A DNA stretch of 19,860 nucleotides from Spirochaetaceae bacterium UBA1306 (GCA_002307245.1 DBTW01000019.1:30494-50353); one strand, 5' to 3'. Shown: positions 5,942-14,404, numbered from the stretch's first letter. A program made the numbers and translations. Notes: a model not told the origin generated them from the sequence alone.

Positions 5942-6847
5942 ATGGGAAGCAAAAAAGTCATTCTGAGAATCGCGGTCGCATCCGTCATCCTGTCCTTGGG
6001 CATCCCCTTCGCCGCGTCGCCCCAGGAAACGGGAGTCGCCGCTTCGGCCGTCAAGTCGGCGAGCTCGGCGGTCCGGACCTTCACGCCGACGGCTTCCACG
6101 GGTTCGAAAACCGTCCAGGCAGGCTCGAGCGTCAAGTCCACGAGCTCCCTGCCGACCACGGTGCCCCTCGTGCCGCTCGTGGACCTCAAGATCAAGAATC
6201 CAAGCTCCGGCCAAGAGGTCGCGTTTTCCGTCCAGCTGCTCCTGCTCCTGACGGCGCTCTCCCTGGCGCCGAGCATCCTCATACTCCTCACGAGCTTCCT
6301 TCGGATATCGATAGTCCTGGATTTCATGAAGAGGGCGCTATCGCTGCAGCAGGTCCCCCCGAGCCAGGTCCTGATGGGCATCGCGCTCTTCCTCACGGTG
6401 TTCATCATGTGGCCGACCTTCGAGACGGTCTACAACGACTCGCTCAAGCCCCTGTCCGACGGGAAGATCAGCGTCTCCCAGGCCTATACCGCCGCGGAGA
6501 AGCCCTTCCGGATCTTCATGTACAACCAGATGAAGACCAAGCCCGACAACATCAGGCTCTTCATGTCGATGCGCGGCCTGCCCAAGCCGAATACCCTGGC
6601 CGACGTGCCGACCTACGTGCTGATCCCGGCCTTCATCCTCAACGAGCTCACTGTCGCCTTCAAGATAGGCATCCTGTTGTATATACCCTTTATCATCATA
6701 GATATGGTCGTATCTTCGATCCTCATGTCCATGGGCATGATCATGCTGCCTCCGGTCATGATATCGATGCCGTTCAAGCTGATCCTGTTCGTCCTCGTCG
6801 ACGGATGGGGCCTCCTCACGCAGCAGCTCGTGAGGTCCTTCTTCTAA
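5942..6847 (+). CDS. fliP: Flagellar export gate protein FliP
   Basis: FliP pentamers form the core of the type III export channel with FliQ and FliR. The start is ATG 5942, because upstream in-frame codons lie inside fliO and the 301-residue product then opens with a signal peptide (VILRIAVASVILSLGIPFAA). A Ser/Thr/Val-rich segment of about 60 residues follows before the conserved membrane core, with SFLRISIVLDFMKRAL, MGIALFLTVFIMWP and IPFIIIDMVVSSILMSMGM near the end. E. coli FliP has about 245 residues, so the N-terminal periplasmic segment is extended. The stop is 15 bases before fliQ. Confidence 0.96.
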   Translation: MGSKKVILRIAVASVILSLGIPFAASPQETGVAASAVKSASSAVRTFTPTASTGSKTVQAGSSVKSTSSLPTTVPLVPLVDLKIKNPSSGQEVAFSVQLLLLLTALSLAPSILILLTSFLRISIVLDFMKRALSLQQVPPSQVLMGIALFLTVFIMWPTFETVYNDSLKPLSDGKISVSQAYTAAEKPFRIFMYNQMKTKPDNIRLFMSMRGLPKPNTLADVPTYVLIPAFILNELTVAFKIGILLYIPFIIIDMVVSSILMSMGMIMLPPVMISMPFKLILFVLVDGWGLLTQQLVRSFF

Positions 6848-6862
6848 CGGAGGCTGGGAATC

Positions 6863-7132
6863 ATGAGCGTAGGCGACGCCGTTTCCATCATGCGCGGGGG
6901 TATCCTGGAGATCCTCGTCCTCTCCGCGCCCGTCCTTCTCGTGGCCATGGTGGTCGGCCTCGTGGTGTCGATCTTCCAGGCGACCACCTCGATCCAGGAG
7001 CAGACCCTCACCTTCGTTCCCAAGATCACGGCCATCATGCTCGTGCTCGCCCTGCTTGGCGGATGGATGTTCGGCAGCCTCGAGCAATACACGAGGGATC
7101 TCTTCGCGATGATCCCGCAGATGGCCAGGTAA
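6863..7132 (+). CDS. fliQ: Flagellar export gate protein FliQ
   Basis: This 89-residue protein has two hydrophobic segments (about residues 16-38 and 50-72) split by the conserved stretch FQATTSIQEQTLTFVPK, which is diagnostic of FliQ. FliQ packs around the FliP/FliR core of the type III export gate in the inner membrane. GGAGG (6849-6853) lies nine bases before the ATG. It is followed ten bases later by fliR, the usual partner. Confidence 0.96.
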   Translation: MSVGDAVSIMRGGILEILVLSAPVLLVAMVVGLVVSIFQATTSIQEQTLTFVPKITAIMLVLALLGGWMFGSLEQYTRDLFAMIPQMAR

Positions 7133-7142
7133 GGGGCGGCGC

Positions 7143-7919
7143 ATGAACTGGCCCTTCGGCGACTTCAACCTCTTCATACTCATCGCGGCCCGGGTGCTCG
7201 CGATGATCGAGGTCGCCCCCCTTCTGTCGGGCCAAGGCGTGCCGCAGGTGGCCAAGATCGGGCTCGCGGGCTTCGCCGCGGCCGTGGTCTTCCCCTCGGT
7301 CAAGGCGGCGGGCTACCCCATACCCGAGGACGGGATGGCCTACGCGATGCTCGTCATCGGAGAGGCGATGATCGGACTCATCATGGGATTCTTCCTATCG
7401 ATAGTCTACGCGGCCTTCACGACGGCGGGCCAGATGTTCTCCCTGCAGATGGGCCTTTCCGCCTCCGAGACCTACGACCCCCTGGCCGAGATCGAGATCC
7501 CGGTCGTGGGGCAATTCCTCAACCTCATCGCGATGTTCGTATTCGTGTCGACCTCGGGTTTCCAAAAGCTCTTCCTGGTGGGAGTGAAGGGCTCCTTCGA
7601 CGCGATGCGCGCGGTCGACCTCGTCACGCGGCGCAACGACATAATCCAGTACCTCGTGAAGGCCTCGGGCGCCCTCCTGCAGCAGTCCCTGGTCCTGGCC
7701 ATGCCCGTTCTCGGCACCCTATTCCTCGTGACCGTGGCGATGGGCCTGCTATCGAAGGCCGCCCCCCAGATGAACCTGCTCACCGAGGGTTTTCCCATCA
7801 CCCTCATGGTCACCTACATCATCATGATCACGGCCCTGCCCTTCATGATGGAGGCCTTCTCGCACCTCATCGAGGCGAGCTTCGACGATCTCGGCATCCT
7901 CGTCGGAGGCAAGCTGTGA
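7143..7919 (+). CDS. fliR: Flagellar export gate protein FliR
   Basis: FliR is the single-copy subunit that completes the FliPQR channel of the flagellar type III secretion system. The 258-residue product is strongly hydrophobic with about six predicted helices. It shows the family features RVLAMIEVAPLLSGQGVP near the N-terminus, GEAMIGLIMGFFLSIVYAAF in the middle, and GLLSKAAPQMNLLTEGFPI near the C-terminus. The stop TGA overlaps the GTG start of flhB (GTGA), and the last codons of fliR contain the flhB Shine-Dalgarno. FliR and FlhB are direct partners and are fused in some Clostridia, which fits this tight coupling. Confidence 0.96.
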   Translation: MNWPFGDFNLFILIAARVLAMIEVAPLLSGQGVPQVAKIGLAGFAAAVVFPSVKAAGYPIPEDGMAYAMLVIGEAMIGLIMGFFLSIVYAAFTTAGQMFSLQMGLSASETYDPLAEIEIPVVGQFLNLIAMFVFVSTSGFQKLFLVGVKGSFDAMRAVDLVTRRNDIIQYLVKASGALLQQSLVLAMPVLGTLFLVTVAMGLLSKAAPQMNLLTEGFPITLMVTYIIMITALPFMMEAFSHLIEASFDDLGILVGGKL

Positions 7920-9229
7920 CGCGCTCACTAAGCCACATCGAAAAGCGACCACAGAGGCAGGAAGGGGATACGGAGATCCCGGAGGGGAAATGGAAGTGGA
8001 GGAATTTTCTCTTTCCTCTGTCGTCCCTCGCTATCATCCCTTCTCTCGGTGCCCTCCATGGAACTGCGTGCCTCCGTGGTTCCTCCTCTCTTGATTCTTA
8101 TCCCCTGTCTCCCGCCGATATCGACCTCCAGTGGTTCGCGGCCGAGGACGAGGGCCGCACCGAGGAACCCTCCGAGACCAAGATCAGGAAGGCGAGGGAG
8201 GAGGGCCGGGTCGCGAAGAGCCAGGAGCTCATCGGCGCCGTCGGCCTCCTCGCTCCGGCTTCCGTCCTTGTCATCCTCGGTCCCTATTACGGCCGGACGC
8301 TGCGCGAGATGCTCATCTATTACCTCGGTCTCGCGGGGAAAACGGACATCGTCACAGACTCAGGACCCGTGGCCGCCGCCTTCTTCGCCTACTTTGCGAA
8401 GCTCACGATCCCCCTGGCCGTCGTGGCCGTGATCGCCGCGATCTTCTCGAACGTCCTTCAGGTGGGATTCGTGTTCACGGTGAAGCCTATCACGCCCGAC
8501 TTCTCCAAGATCGTCCCGCGTTTCGGGCAATACTTCAAGCGCACGCTCTTTTCCCTGGAAGGGCTGTTCAATTTTGGAAAGTCGATCGTCAAGGTGGCCA
8601 TCATCGGCTCCATCGCCTACCTGACGATTGCGGGCGAGTTCGACAAGCTTCGGACCCTCTTCGAGGGGCCCTTCTGGCCCTCAGTGAGCTATATTTTCTC
8701 GCTCGCCATGCGGCTGATCATCGAGGTCGCGGTGGCGATGCTCGCCCTCGCCATACCTGACTACCTCTTCCAGCGGCGCCAGTACATGGAATCCTTGAAG
8801 ATGTCCAAGGAAGAGGTCAAGGAAGAGCGCAAGATGCAGGAAGGCGATCCCATGGTAAAGGGACGCATGCGCGAGCGCATGCGTGAGCTCCTCTCGCGCA
8901 ACATGGCGGCCAACGTGCCCAAGGCCGATGTGGTCATCACGAACCCGACCCACTTCGCCATCGCCCTCGAGTGGGACCGCGAGCGCATGGCCGCCCCGAC
9001 CGTCACGGCCAAGGGCGTGGACGAGATCGCCATGAGGATCAAGAGGCTGGCCTTGGACTCAGGCGTCCCCCTCGTGGAGAACCGGCCTCTGGCGCGGGCC
9101 CTGTATGCCGACGTCGAGATAGGGGACGCCATCCCCGAGAAGTATTACCAAGCCATCGCGGCCGTGCTCGCCCACGTGTACGGCGCCGAATCGGGCGCCG
9201 ACGCTGGGCCTGAGACGGCGATGGCTTAG
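7916..9229 (+). CDS. flhB: Flagellar export switch protein FlhB with repeat-derived N-terminal extension
   Basis: FlhB sits in the inner membrane beside FliPQR and switches export from hook to filament substrates by cleaving itself. The conserved protein begins near residue 70 (DLQWFAAEDEGRTEEP), has about four membrane helices, and carries the autocleavage motif NPTH at residues 343-346, cut normally between N and P. The GTG start at 7916 overlaps the fliR stop and follows GGAGG (7905-7909) by six bases. No good in-frame start codon with a ribosome site was found closer to the conserved region. Residues about 11-57 are encoded by a degenerate palindromic repeat, adding a hydrophobic stretch (FLFPLSSLAIIPSLGAL). 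The total of 437 residues is well above the roughly 350-385 usual for FlhB. Confidence 0.95.
   Translation: MTRSLSHIEKRPQRQEGDTEIPEGKWKWRNFLFPLSSLAIIPSLGALHGTACLRGSSSLDSYPLSPADIDLQWFAAEDEGRTEEPSETKIRKAREEGRVAKSQELIGAVGLLAPASVLVILGPYYGRTLREMLIYYLGLAGKTDIVTDSGPVAAAFFAYFAKLTIPLAVVAVIAAIFSNVLQVGFVFTVKPITPDFSKIVPRFGQYFKRTLFSLEGLFNFGKSIVKVAIIGSIAYLTIAGEFDKLRTLFEGPFWPSVSYIFSLAMRLIIEVAVAMLALAIPDYLFQRRQYMESLKMSKEEVKEERKMQEGDPMVKGRMRERMRELLSRNMAANVPKADVVITNPTHFAIALEWDRERMAAPTVTAKGVDEIAMRIKRLALDSGVPLVENRPLARALYADVEIGDAIPEKYYQAIAAVLAHVYGAESGADAGPETAMA
7947..8084 (+). repeat. Degenerate palindromic repeat element inside flhB
   Basis: The left end reads accacagaggcag (7948-7960) and the right end, read on the minus strand, reads accacggaggcac (8083-8071), 11 of 13 identical. 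Between them a purine-rich left arm meets a pyrimidine-rich right arm at ggaattttctctttcctctg (8001-8020). The arms are unequal and decayed. The composition and end words resemble the dispersed intergenic ACCACAGAGGCACAGAG-type palindromes seen in many bacterial genomes. Here the element lies within the coding frame of flhB and contains no in-frame stop. Confidence 0.7.
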
Positions 9230-9246
9230 GCGGGAGGTAAGAAAGA

Positions 9247-11337
9247 ATGGCCGATACCCAGCGCCTCGTGCGCCAGAACCTGATCGGGAACGCCTCGGAC
9301 ATGGCCGTGGCGGCAAGCGCCGTCGCCGTCGTCCTCATGATCATCATCCCCATCCCCTCGGTCCTGCTCGACGCCCTCCTGGCCGTCAACCTCACCATCG
9401 CCATACTCATCCTGCTCATCGTCCTCTTCACGAAGAAGGCGACCGAGTTCTCGATCTTCCCCACGATGCTGCTCGTCACGACCGTGTTCGGCCTGGCCCT
9501 CAATATCTCGACGATGCGGCTCATCCTCTCAAAGGGGGTTAATTTCGACGTCAAGATGATCCGCGCCTTCGCCTCCTTCGTGGTCGGCTCGGGCGGCGCC
9601 GACGGCCTCGTCATCGGCTTCATCATCTTCATCGTCATCATCGCGGTCCAGGCCATAGTCATCACGAAGGGCGCGACGCGCATCGCCGAGGTCGCGGCCA
9701 GGTTCACCCTGGACGGGCTGCCCGGCAAGCAGATGTCCATCGACGCCGAGTACAACTCCGGCTCGATCACCGAGGAGGAGGCGATCCGGCGCAAGCAGGA
9801 AGTGCAGCGCGAGGTCGACTTCTACGGGCAGATGGACGGCGCCTCCAAGTTCATCTCGGGCAACGTAAAGGCGGCCATCTTCATCACCGTGATCAACTTC
9901 GTGGGCGGCCTCATCATCGGCATGGTCTTCCATAAGGAAGACTTCAACACCGCGATCACGACCTACACCATGCTCACGATCGGCGACGGGCTCATTTCCC
10001 AGATCCCCGCCCTCCTGGTGTCCACGGCGACGGGCATCATCGTCACGCGGGCCAACTCCGAGGGCACTTTCGGCCACGACGTCACGACCCAGTTCACGCA
10101 AAACGCGAAGATCTACATAGTCGGCGCTACGGTGCTGATGATCCTGGCCCTGCTCCCCGGCTTCCCCTGGTACGTCCTCATCCCCATGGCCGCCATGCTC
10201 GCCTTCATCGGCGTGCGGCTCGCCCGGAAGCAGGTGGCCGACGCCGACAAGGCCAAGGCGGCCGCGGCGGGGGCCTCCCGGAAGGCCGAGGCGCCCTCGG
10301 ACCTCTCGCCCGTGGTGCCGCTCGACCCCATCAGCCTGGAGCTGGGCTACGGCCTCATACCCCTCGTGGACAAGGACAAGGGAGCCGACCTCCTCGAGCG
10401 CATAACTCGGATCCGCAAGGAGAGCGCCCTCGACATGGGCCTTGTGGTCCCGCGGATCCGGATCATCGACAACATGAGGCTCGAGCCCTCCGAGTACTGC
10501 TTCAAGATCCGCGGCGTCCAGGTCGGCCGGGGGCTCATCCGTCTCGGCTACTACCTCGCCATCAACCCCGGCGGGGTCACCGAGGAAATCCCCGGCGAGA
10601 AGACGCGAGACCCGACCTTCGATCTGCCCGCGCTCTGGATAGCCGAGGACCAGCGGGACCGGACCGAGCGGGCCGGCTATACCGTCGTGGACGCGCCGAG
10701 CATCATCGCCACCCACCTCACTGACATCATCAAGCGCCACGCCTCCGAGATCCTAGGGCGCCAGGAGGTGCAGTCCATCCTCGACGCCCTCAAGAAGGAC
10801 TATCCGGCCGTCGTGGAGGACACCGCGAAGCGCCTGTCCCTCGGGGAGACGCAGAAGGTCCTGCAGGCCCTGCTGCGCGAGCAGGTGTCCGTGCGCAACA
10901 TGGTCGTGATCCTGGAGACCCTGGCCGACTACGCAGGTATCACCAAGGACCCGGTCTTCCTCGCGGAGAAGTGCCGACAGGCCCTCGGGCGGCAGATATG
11001 CCTGCAGTACGCCGACCAGGACCGCAACCTGCGGGTGCTCACGATCGAGCCGGGCCTCGAGCAGAAGATCATCGACTCGCGGGTGGACACGCCCGGGGGC
11101 GTGATCGCGGCGCTCGAGCCCAGCCTCCAACGCCAGTGGATCAAGGCCCTCACCCGGGCGGTCTCGGCCGTGCAGCAGAAGGGCTGGCTGCCCATCGTGC
11201 TGTGCTCCGAGGGCGCCCGCGCCCTCGTCAAGGCGGCCACCTCTCGCGAGCTGCCCGACCTGATCGTTCTCTCAGTCCCCGAGATCGTGGCCGACGCGCG
11301 CGTGGAAGCGGTCGGCGAGATCAGGGTGGAAGGTTAG
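9247..11337 (+). CDS. flhA: Flagellar export gate protein FlhA
   Basis: FlhA forms the nonameric cytoplasmic ring and proton-coupled gate of the flagellar type III export system and docks substrate-chaperone complexes. The 696-residue protein has about eight N-terminal membrane helices (to about residue 320), the FHIPEP-family signature with DGLPGKQMSIDAE from residue 156, and a large cytoplasmic domain starting after an Ala/Lys-rich linker at about 330-355. The length is normal for FlhA. A GGAGGT precedes the ATG by about eight bases. It ends three bases before flhF. Confidence 0.98.
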   Translation: MADTQRLVRQNLIGNASDMAVAASAVAVVLMIIIPIPSVLLDALLAVNLTIAILILLIVLFTKKATEFSIFPTMLLVTTVFGLALNISTMRLILSKGVNFDVKMIRAFASFVVGSGGADGLVIGFIIFIVIIAVQAIVITKGATRIAEVAARFTLDGLPGKQMSIDAEYNSGSITEEEAIRRKQEVQREVDFYGQMDGASKFISGNVKAAIFITVINFVGGLIIGMVFHKEDFNTAITTYTMLTIGDGLISQIPALLVSTATGIIVTRANSEGTFGHDVTTQFTQNAKIYIVGATVLMILALLPGFPWYVLIPMAAMLAFIGVRLARKQVADADKAKAAAAGASRKAEAPSDLSPVVPLDPISLELGYGLIPLVDKDKGADLLERITRIRKESALDMGLVVPRIRIIDNMRLEPSEYCFKIRGVQVGRGLIRLGYYLAINPGGVTEEIPGEKTRDPTFDLPALWIAEDQRDRTERAGYTVVDAPSIIATHLTDIIKRHASEILGRQEVQSILDALKKDYPAVVEDTAKRLSLGETQKVLQALLREQVSVRNMVVILETLADYAGITKDPVFLAEKCRQALGRQICLQYADQDRNLRVLTIEPGLEQKIIDSRVDTPGGVIAALEPSLQRQWIKALTRAVSAVQQKGWLPIVLCSEGARALVKAATSRELPDLIVLSVPEIVADARVEAVGEIRVEG

Positions 11338-11340
11338 GCG

Positions 11341-12648
11341 ATGCAGTATTTTACCGAACAGGCGGGCTCGCACCGCGAGGCCCTAGAGGCGGTCAGGGCG
11401 AAGTACGGCGACTCGGCCCAGATCTTGTCGCACAAAACCGTGCGCGTCGGGGGCTTCCTCGGGCTCTTCGCCCGCGAGGGGGTCGAGGTGACGGGCTACA
11501 TCCGGCCCGATCGGCCGGGCGATGCCCGCTCCACAGGCGACCAGGGCGCCCGCCTCGCGAAGGCGCCGGATTTCGAGGAGGAGAAGCGCAAGATCCTGGC
11601 CCAGGCCAAGGCCGACCAGGCCCTGCAGCAGGTACTGGCGGAGATTAAGGGCATCAAGGAGAGGTTGGACGATTCCGGCTACTCCCAGGCCCGGGCGGCC
11701 TCAGAGGCCGAGGACCACGAGACCATCCGGAGGATCGACGCCCTGCTCTCTCTCAACGATTTTTCGGAATCCTTCCGGCGCGAGGCCGTGTCCCGCCTGC
11801 GTGGGGACTTTTCCCTGGAGGCCCTGGGGGACGTGGAAGAGATCGAGTCGGCCGCCCTCGAGTGGGTCGGAGACTCCATCAAGGTATGGAAGGGGTCCGC
11901 GGCGGAGGCGGCGAGGCCGAGGGTCCTCGCCCTCGTGGGGCCTACGGGCGTGGGCAAAACGACCACCATCGCCAAGCTGGCCGCCATACACGCCGTCGGC
12001 ATCGGCGGCGGGAAGCCCCAGTCGGTGCGGATGATCACCATCGACAACTACAGGATCGGCGCGCGGCAGCAGATCGAGACCTACGGCGGGATCATGGGCG
12101 TGCCCGTCTCCTGCGTGGAGACCGCCGACGATCTCCGCAAGACCATCGCCATGTACTCCGACGCGGACCTCGTCCTCGTAGACACCGTGGGCAAGAGCCC
12201 CCGCGACGCGGTGAGGCTGGCGGAAATGCAGCGCGTCCTCTCGGCCTGCGGGCCGGGCGCCGAGATTCACCTGGCCCTCTCGGCCACCACCAAGGCGAGC
12301 GACATGGTGCAGATAATGCGGCAGTTCGAGCCCTTCGACTACAAGGCCGTCGTTATCACCAAGCTCGACGAGACGAACCGGATTGGCAACGCCATCTCGG
12401 CCCTCGCCGAGCGGGGCAAGCCGGTCTCCTACGTCACGAACGGGCAATCGGTGCCGCAGAACATCGAGCGGGCCCGCGTGACGCGGCTCCTGATGAACCT
12501 GGAGGGCTTCCGCGTCGATAGGCCCCGCCTCGAGGCCCGGTATGGCGAGGAAGGCGAAGAGTCTCTCGGGGGCCGCGACGCGGCTCCCTCAAGCAGGGCC
12601 CCCCGCGGGCCATCGATTTCCCGCGATAACCGAGAGGATTGGAGTTGA
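11341..12648 (+). CDS. flhF: Flagellar SRP-type GTPase FlhF
   Basis: FlhF is an SRP-family GTPase that marks where flagella are built. In spirochaetes it is needed for placing flagella at the cell poles. The 435-residue protein has the N-terminal B domain (EALEAVRAKYGDSAQILSHK near the start), an N domain with a helical bundle, and the G domain with G1 GPTGVGKT at residues 200-207 and G4 TKLD near the C-terminal third. The G3 motif, usually DTAGR, reads DTVGK at 281-285. The C-terminal tail of about 35 residues is polar and poorly conserved in appearance. It overlaps the ribosome site of flhG, its regulator. Confidence 0.96.
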   Translation: MQYFTEQAGSHREALEAVRAKYGDSAQILSHKTVRVGGFLGLFAREGVEVTGYIRPDRPGDARSTGDQGARLAKAPDFEEEKRKILAQAKADQALQQVLAEIKGIKERLDDSGYSQARAASEAEDHETIRRIDALLSLNDFSESFRREAVSRLRGDFSLEALGDVEEIESAALEWVGDSIKVWKGSAAEAARPRVLALVGPTGVGKTTTIAKLAAIHAVGIGGGKPQSVRMITIDNYRIGARQQIETYGGIMGVPVSCVETADDLRKTIAMYSDADLVLVDTVGKSPRDAVRLAEMQRVLSACGPGAEIHLALSATTKASDMVQIMRQFEPFDYKAVVITKLDETNRIGNAISALAERGKPVSYVTNGQSVPQNIERARVTRLLMNLEGFRVDRPRLEARYGEEGEESLGGRDAAPSSRAPRGPSISRDNREDWS

Positions 12649-12650
12649 GC

Positions 12651-13568
12651 ATGGAAGACCAAGCGCAGGCGCTTCGCGAGATCATGGGAAAGAAGGGCGC
12701 GGCCGCGCCCGGATCGGCGTCGCCCGAGTCGCGCCCGGAGCCTAGGCTCCCCGGCGCGGCCTCGGGAAGGAAGACACGCATCATCGCCGTCGCCTCAGGG
12801 AAGGGCGGTGTGGGCAAGACGAACCTGTCGGTGAACCTCGCGATAGCCTACGCCAAGCTGGGCAAGAAGGTCATCGTGATGGACGCCGACCTCGGACTCG
12901 CCAACGTCAACGTCATGCTCAACATGATCCCGAAGTACAACCTGTACCACGTGATCAGGAAGCAGAAGACGATGCGCGAGATCATCCTGGACACCGAGTA
13001 CGGCATCCAGATCGTGGCCGGCGCCTCGGGCTTCTCGAAGATCGCCAACCTAAGCGACGAGGAGCGGCAAAGCTTCATCAACGAGCTCTATACCCTTCCG
13101 CAGGCTGACATTATCATCATCGACACGGCCGCGGGGGTCTCGGACAATGTCCTCGGCTTCGTTGCGGCCGCCGACGACGCCATTATAGTCACCACGCCCG
13201 AGCCCACGGCCATCACCGACGCCTACGGGATCATCAAGATCATAGCCACCGAGATCGAGAACCTGAACATCGGCCTGAAACTCGTCGTGAACAGGGTCAA
13301 GACCGTCACCGAGGGGCGCCGCGTCGCCGAGCGGATCATCAACATCTCGGGCCAATTCCTCAATCTAAAGGTCGACTACCTGGGTTGCATCTACGACGAT
13401 CCCATAGTTCCGGCCTCGGTGCTCAAGCAGAAGCCTTTCATCGTCCAGGACCCCCGATCCAAGGCCGCCATCTCCGTCGCTCACCTCGTCGGGCGGATCG
13501 AGAAGACGGACATGGCCGAGGATCCAGGGATCGGGCGATTCATTAAAAAGCTATTTGGCAAGGAATAG
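12651..13568 (+). CDS. flhG: Flagellar number regulator ATPase FlhG (FleN/YlxH, MinD-like)
   Basis: FlhG is a MinD-type ATPase that restrains flagellar number and stimulates FlhF GTPase. I choose ATG 12651, six bases after GGAG (12641-12644); a TTG at 12639 within flhF is possible but less convincing. The N-terminal DQAQALRE (residues 3-10) is the known FlhF-activating DQAxxLR motif. The deviant Walker A KGGVGKTN is at 51-58, the DADLGLANVNVML stretch at 78-90, and DTAAG follows in the middle. The end IGRFIKKLFGKE looks like the amphipathic membrane-binding helix of MinD-like proteins. The 305-residue length is normal. Confidence 0.96.
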   Translation: MEDQAQALREIMGKKGAAAPGSASPESRPEPRLPGAASGRKTRIIAVASGKGGVGKTNLSVNLAIAYAKLGKKVIVMDADLGLANVNVMLNMIPKYNLYHVIRKQKTMREIILDTEYGIQIVAGASGFSKIANLSDEERQSFINELYTLPQADIIIIDTAAGVSDNVLGFVAAADDAIIVTTPEPTAITDAYGIIKIIATEIENLNIGLKLVVNRVKTVTEGRRVAERIINISGQFLNLKVDYLGCIYDDPIVPASVLKQKPFIVQDPRSKAAISVAHLVGRIEKTDMAEDPGIGRFIKKLFGKE

Positions 13569-13593
13569 CGAAATCGCGTCGCCAAGGCCGAAC

Positions 13594-13621
13594 TTGACGT
13601 AGGCCGGGATTCCAGCCTAAT
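13594..13621 (+). promoter_or_regulatory. Candidate promoter upstream of the 13649 gene and fliA
   Basis: TTGACG (13594-13599) matches the -35 consensus at five of six positions; CCTAAT (13616-13621), 16 bases later, matches the -10 at four of six. It lies in the 80-base gap between flhG and the next gene, about 11 bases before its GAGGAGG Shine-Dalgarno. If real, it would express the membrane protein, fliA and the downstream genes separately from the gate genes. Confidence 0.35.
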
Positions 13622-13648
13622 CTTAGCCAAAGAGGAGGACCGGAAAAG

Positions 13649-14398
13649 GTGGATAAGGACCTGCGCGCCTCTCTCTCGGCCGCCGGTGCGGCAGCCGCGC
13701 TCTCGGCCCTCGTCGGCGTGATCGCCGGCGTCGGCGTCCTCTCCCTTTTCCTCCGGGCCCTCGGCTGCGGCGTATTCGTCGGCGCCTCCACCTACGGCAT
13801 CATCCTACTGTTGCGGAAGACGGTTCCGGGCCTGCCGGAGCTCGTACGCGGCGGCGAGCCCTCGGCCGATCCGGACCCGGAGCGCGGCTCCAGAGTCGAC
13901 ATCGTCCTCCCGGGGGAGGAACTGGACTTGGGCTCGCTCTCGGGGGAGGGCGCATCGCCGGAGCGCGGCGCAGCCGTCCCGGGCAACGAGCCGGGCCGGG
14001 CCCCCGACGACGACGAGCCGAGCGAGGTATCGGAACTCGGCGACGAGGCCTTGCTGGACGCCGAGCCCGCGGGACCCGAGGCGGAGTCGGCCATCCCACC
14101 AGCGTCGGCCGCCGGCGCCGGGCAGGGCGCCTTGCCTGTTTCGCGCAACGCCGGCGACAAGGAGCGCCGCTCGGCGGTCGGATTCGACGAACTCGACGTC
14201 TTGCCGGACCTGGACGGCTTCACGGATTCTTTCACTGCCTCGGAATTCTCCTCGGGCGGCCTCGCCTCGGAGGGCTCCGAACGGCAGCCACGCGCCTCCG
14301 GAGGCGGCTCGGCCCCCAGGCCGGGGCAGGAGGGGCTCGATCCGGCCTCGCTCGCCCAGGCCGTGCGCACTATCCTCAAACGTGATCAGAAAGGGTAA
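13649..14398 (+). CDS. Two-helix membrane protein with acidic tail, unknown function
   Basis: The 249-residue product is not recognised as a named family. The GTG start is ten bases after GAGGAGG (13632-13638). Two hydrophobic segments at about residues 7-31 and 33-53 form a probable membrane hairpin, with LLLRKTVPGLPEL right after the second. The rest, about 54-230, is Gly/Pro/Ser/Glu/Asp-rich and probably disordered, strongly acidic, and includes DELDVLPDLDGFTDSF around 190-205. The C-terminus (PASLAQAVRTILKRDQKG) is basic and helix-like and may be the conserved contact site. Treponema also has uncharacterised genes between flhG and fliA, so a motility-linked role is likely by position only. 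Eight bases separate the stop from the fliA start region. Confidence 0.8.
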   Translation: MDKDLRASLSAAGAAAALSALVGVIAGVGVLSLFLRALGCGVFVGASTYGIILLLRKTVPGLPELVRGGEPSADPDPERGSRVDIVLPGEELDLGSLSGEGASPERGAAVPGNEPGRAPDDDEPSEVSELGDEALLDAEPAGPEAESAIPPASAAGAGQGALPVSRNAGDKERRSAVGFDELDVLPDLDGFTDSFTASEFSSGGLASEGSERQPRASGGGSAPRPGQEGLDPASLAQAVRTILKRDQKG

Positions 14399-14404
14399 GG
14401 TAAA

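Noticed and set aside
8049..8432. An alternative-frame open frame at the 5' end of flhB starting at ATG 8058
   Set aside because: It is not in the FlhB frame and gives a Pro/Ser/Arg-rich product; the coupled GTG at 7916 with GGAGG explains translation better.
9529..10740. A 403-codon open frame on the minus strand opposite flhA
   Set aside because: The product is low-complexity Asp/Gly/Val/His-rich and overlaps the highly conserved FlhA frame; it is a shadow.
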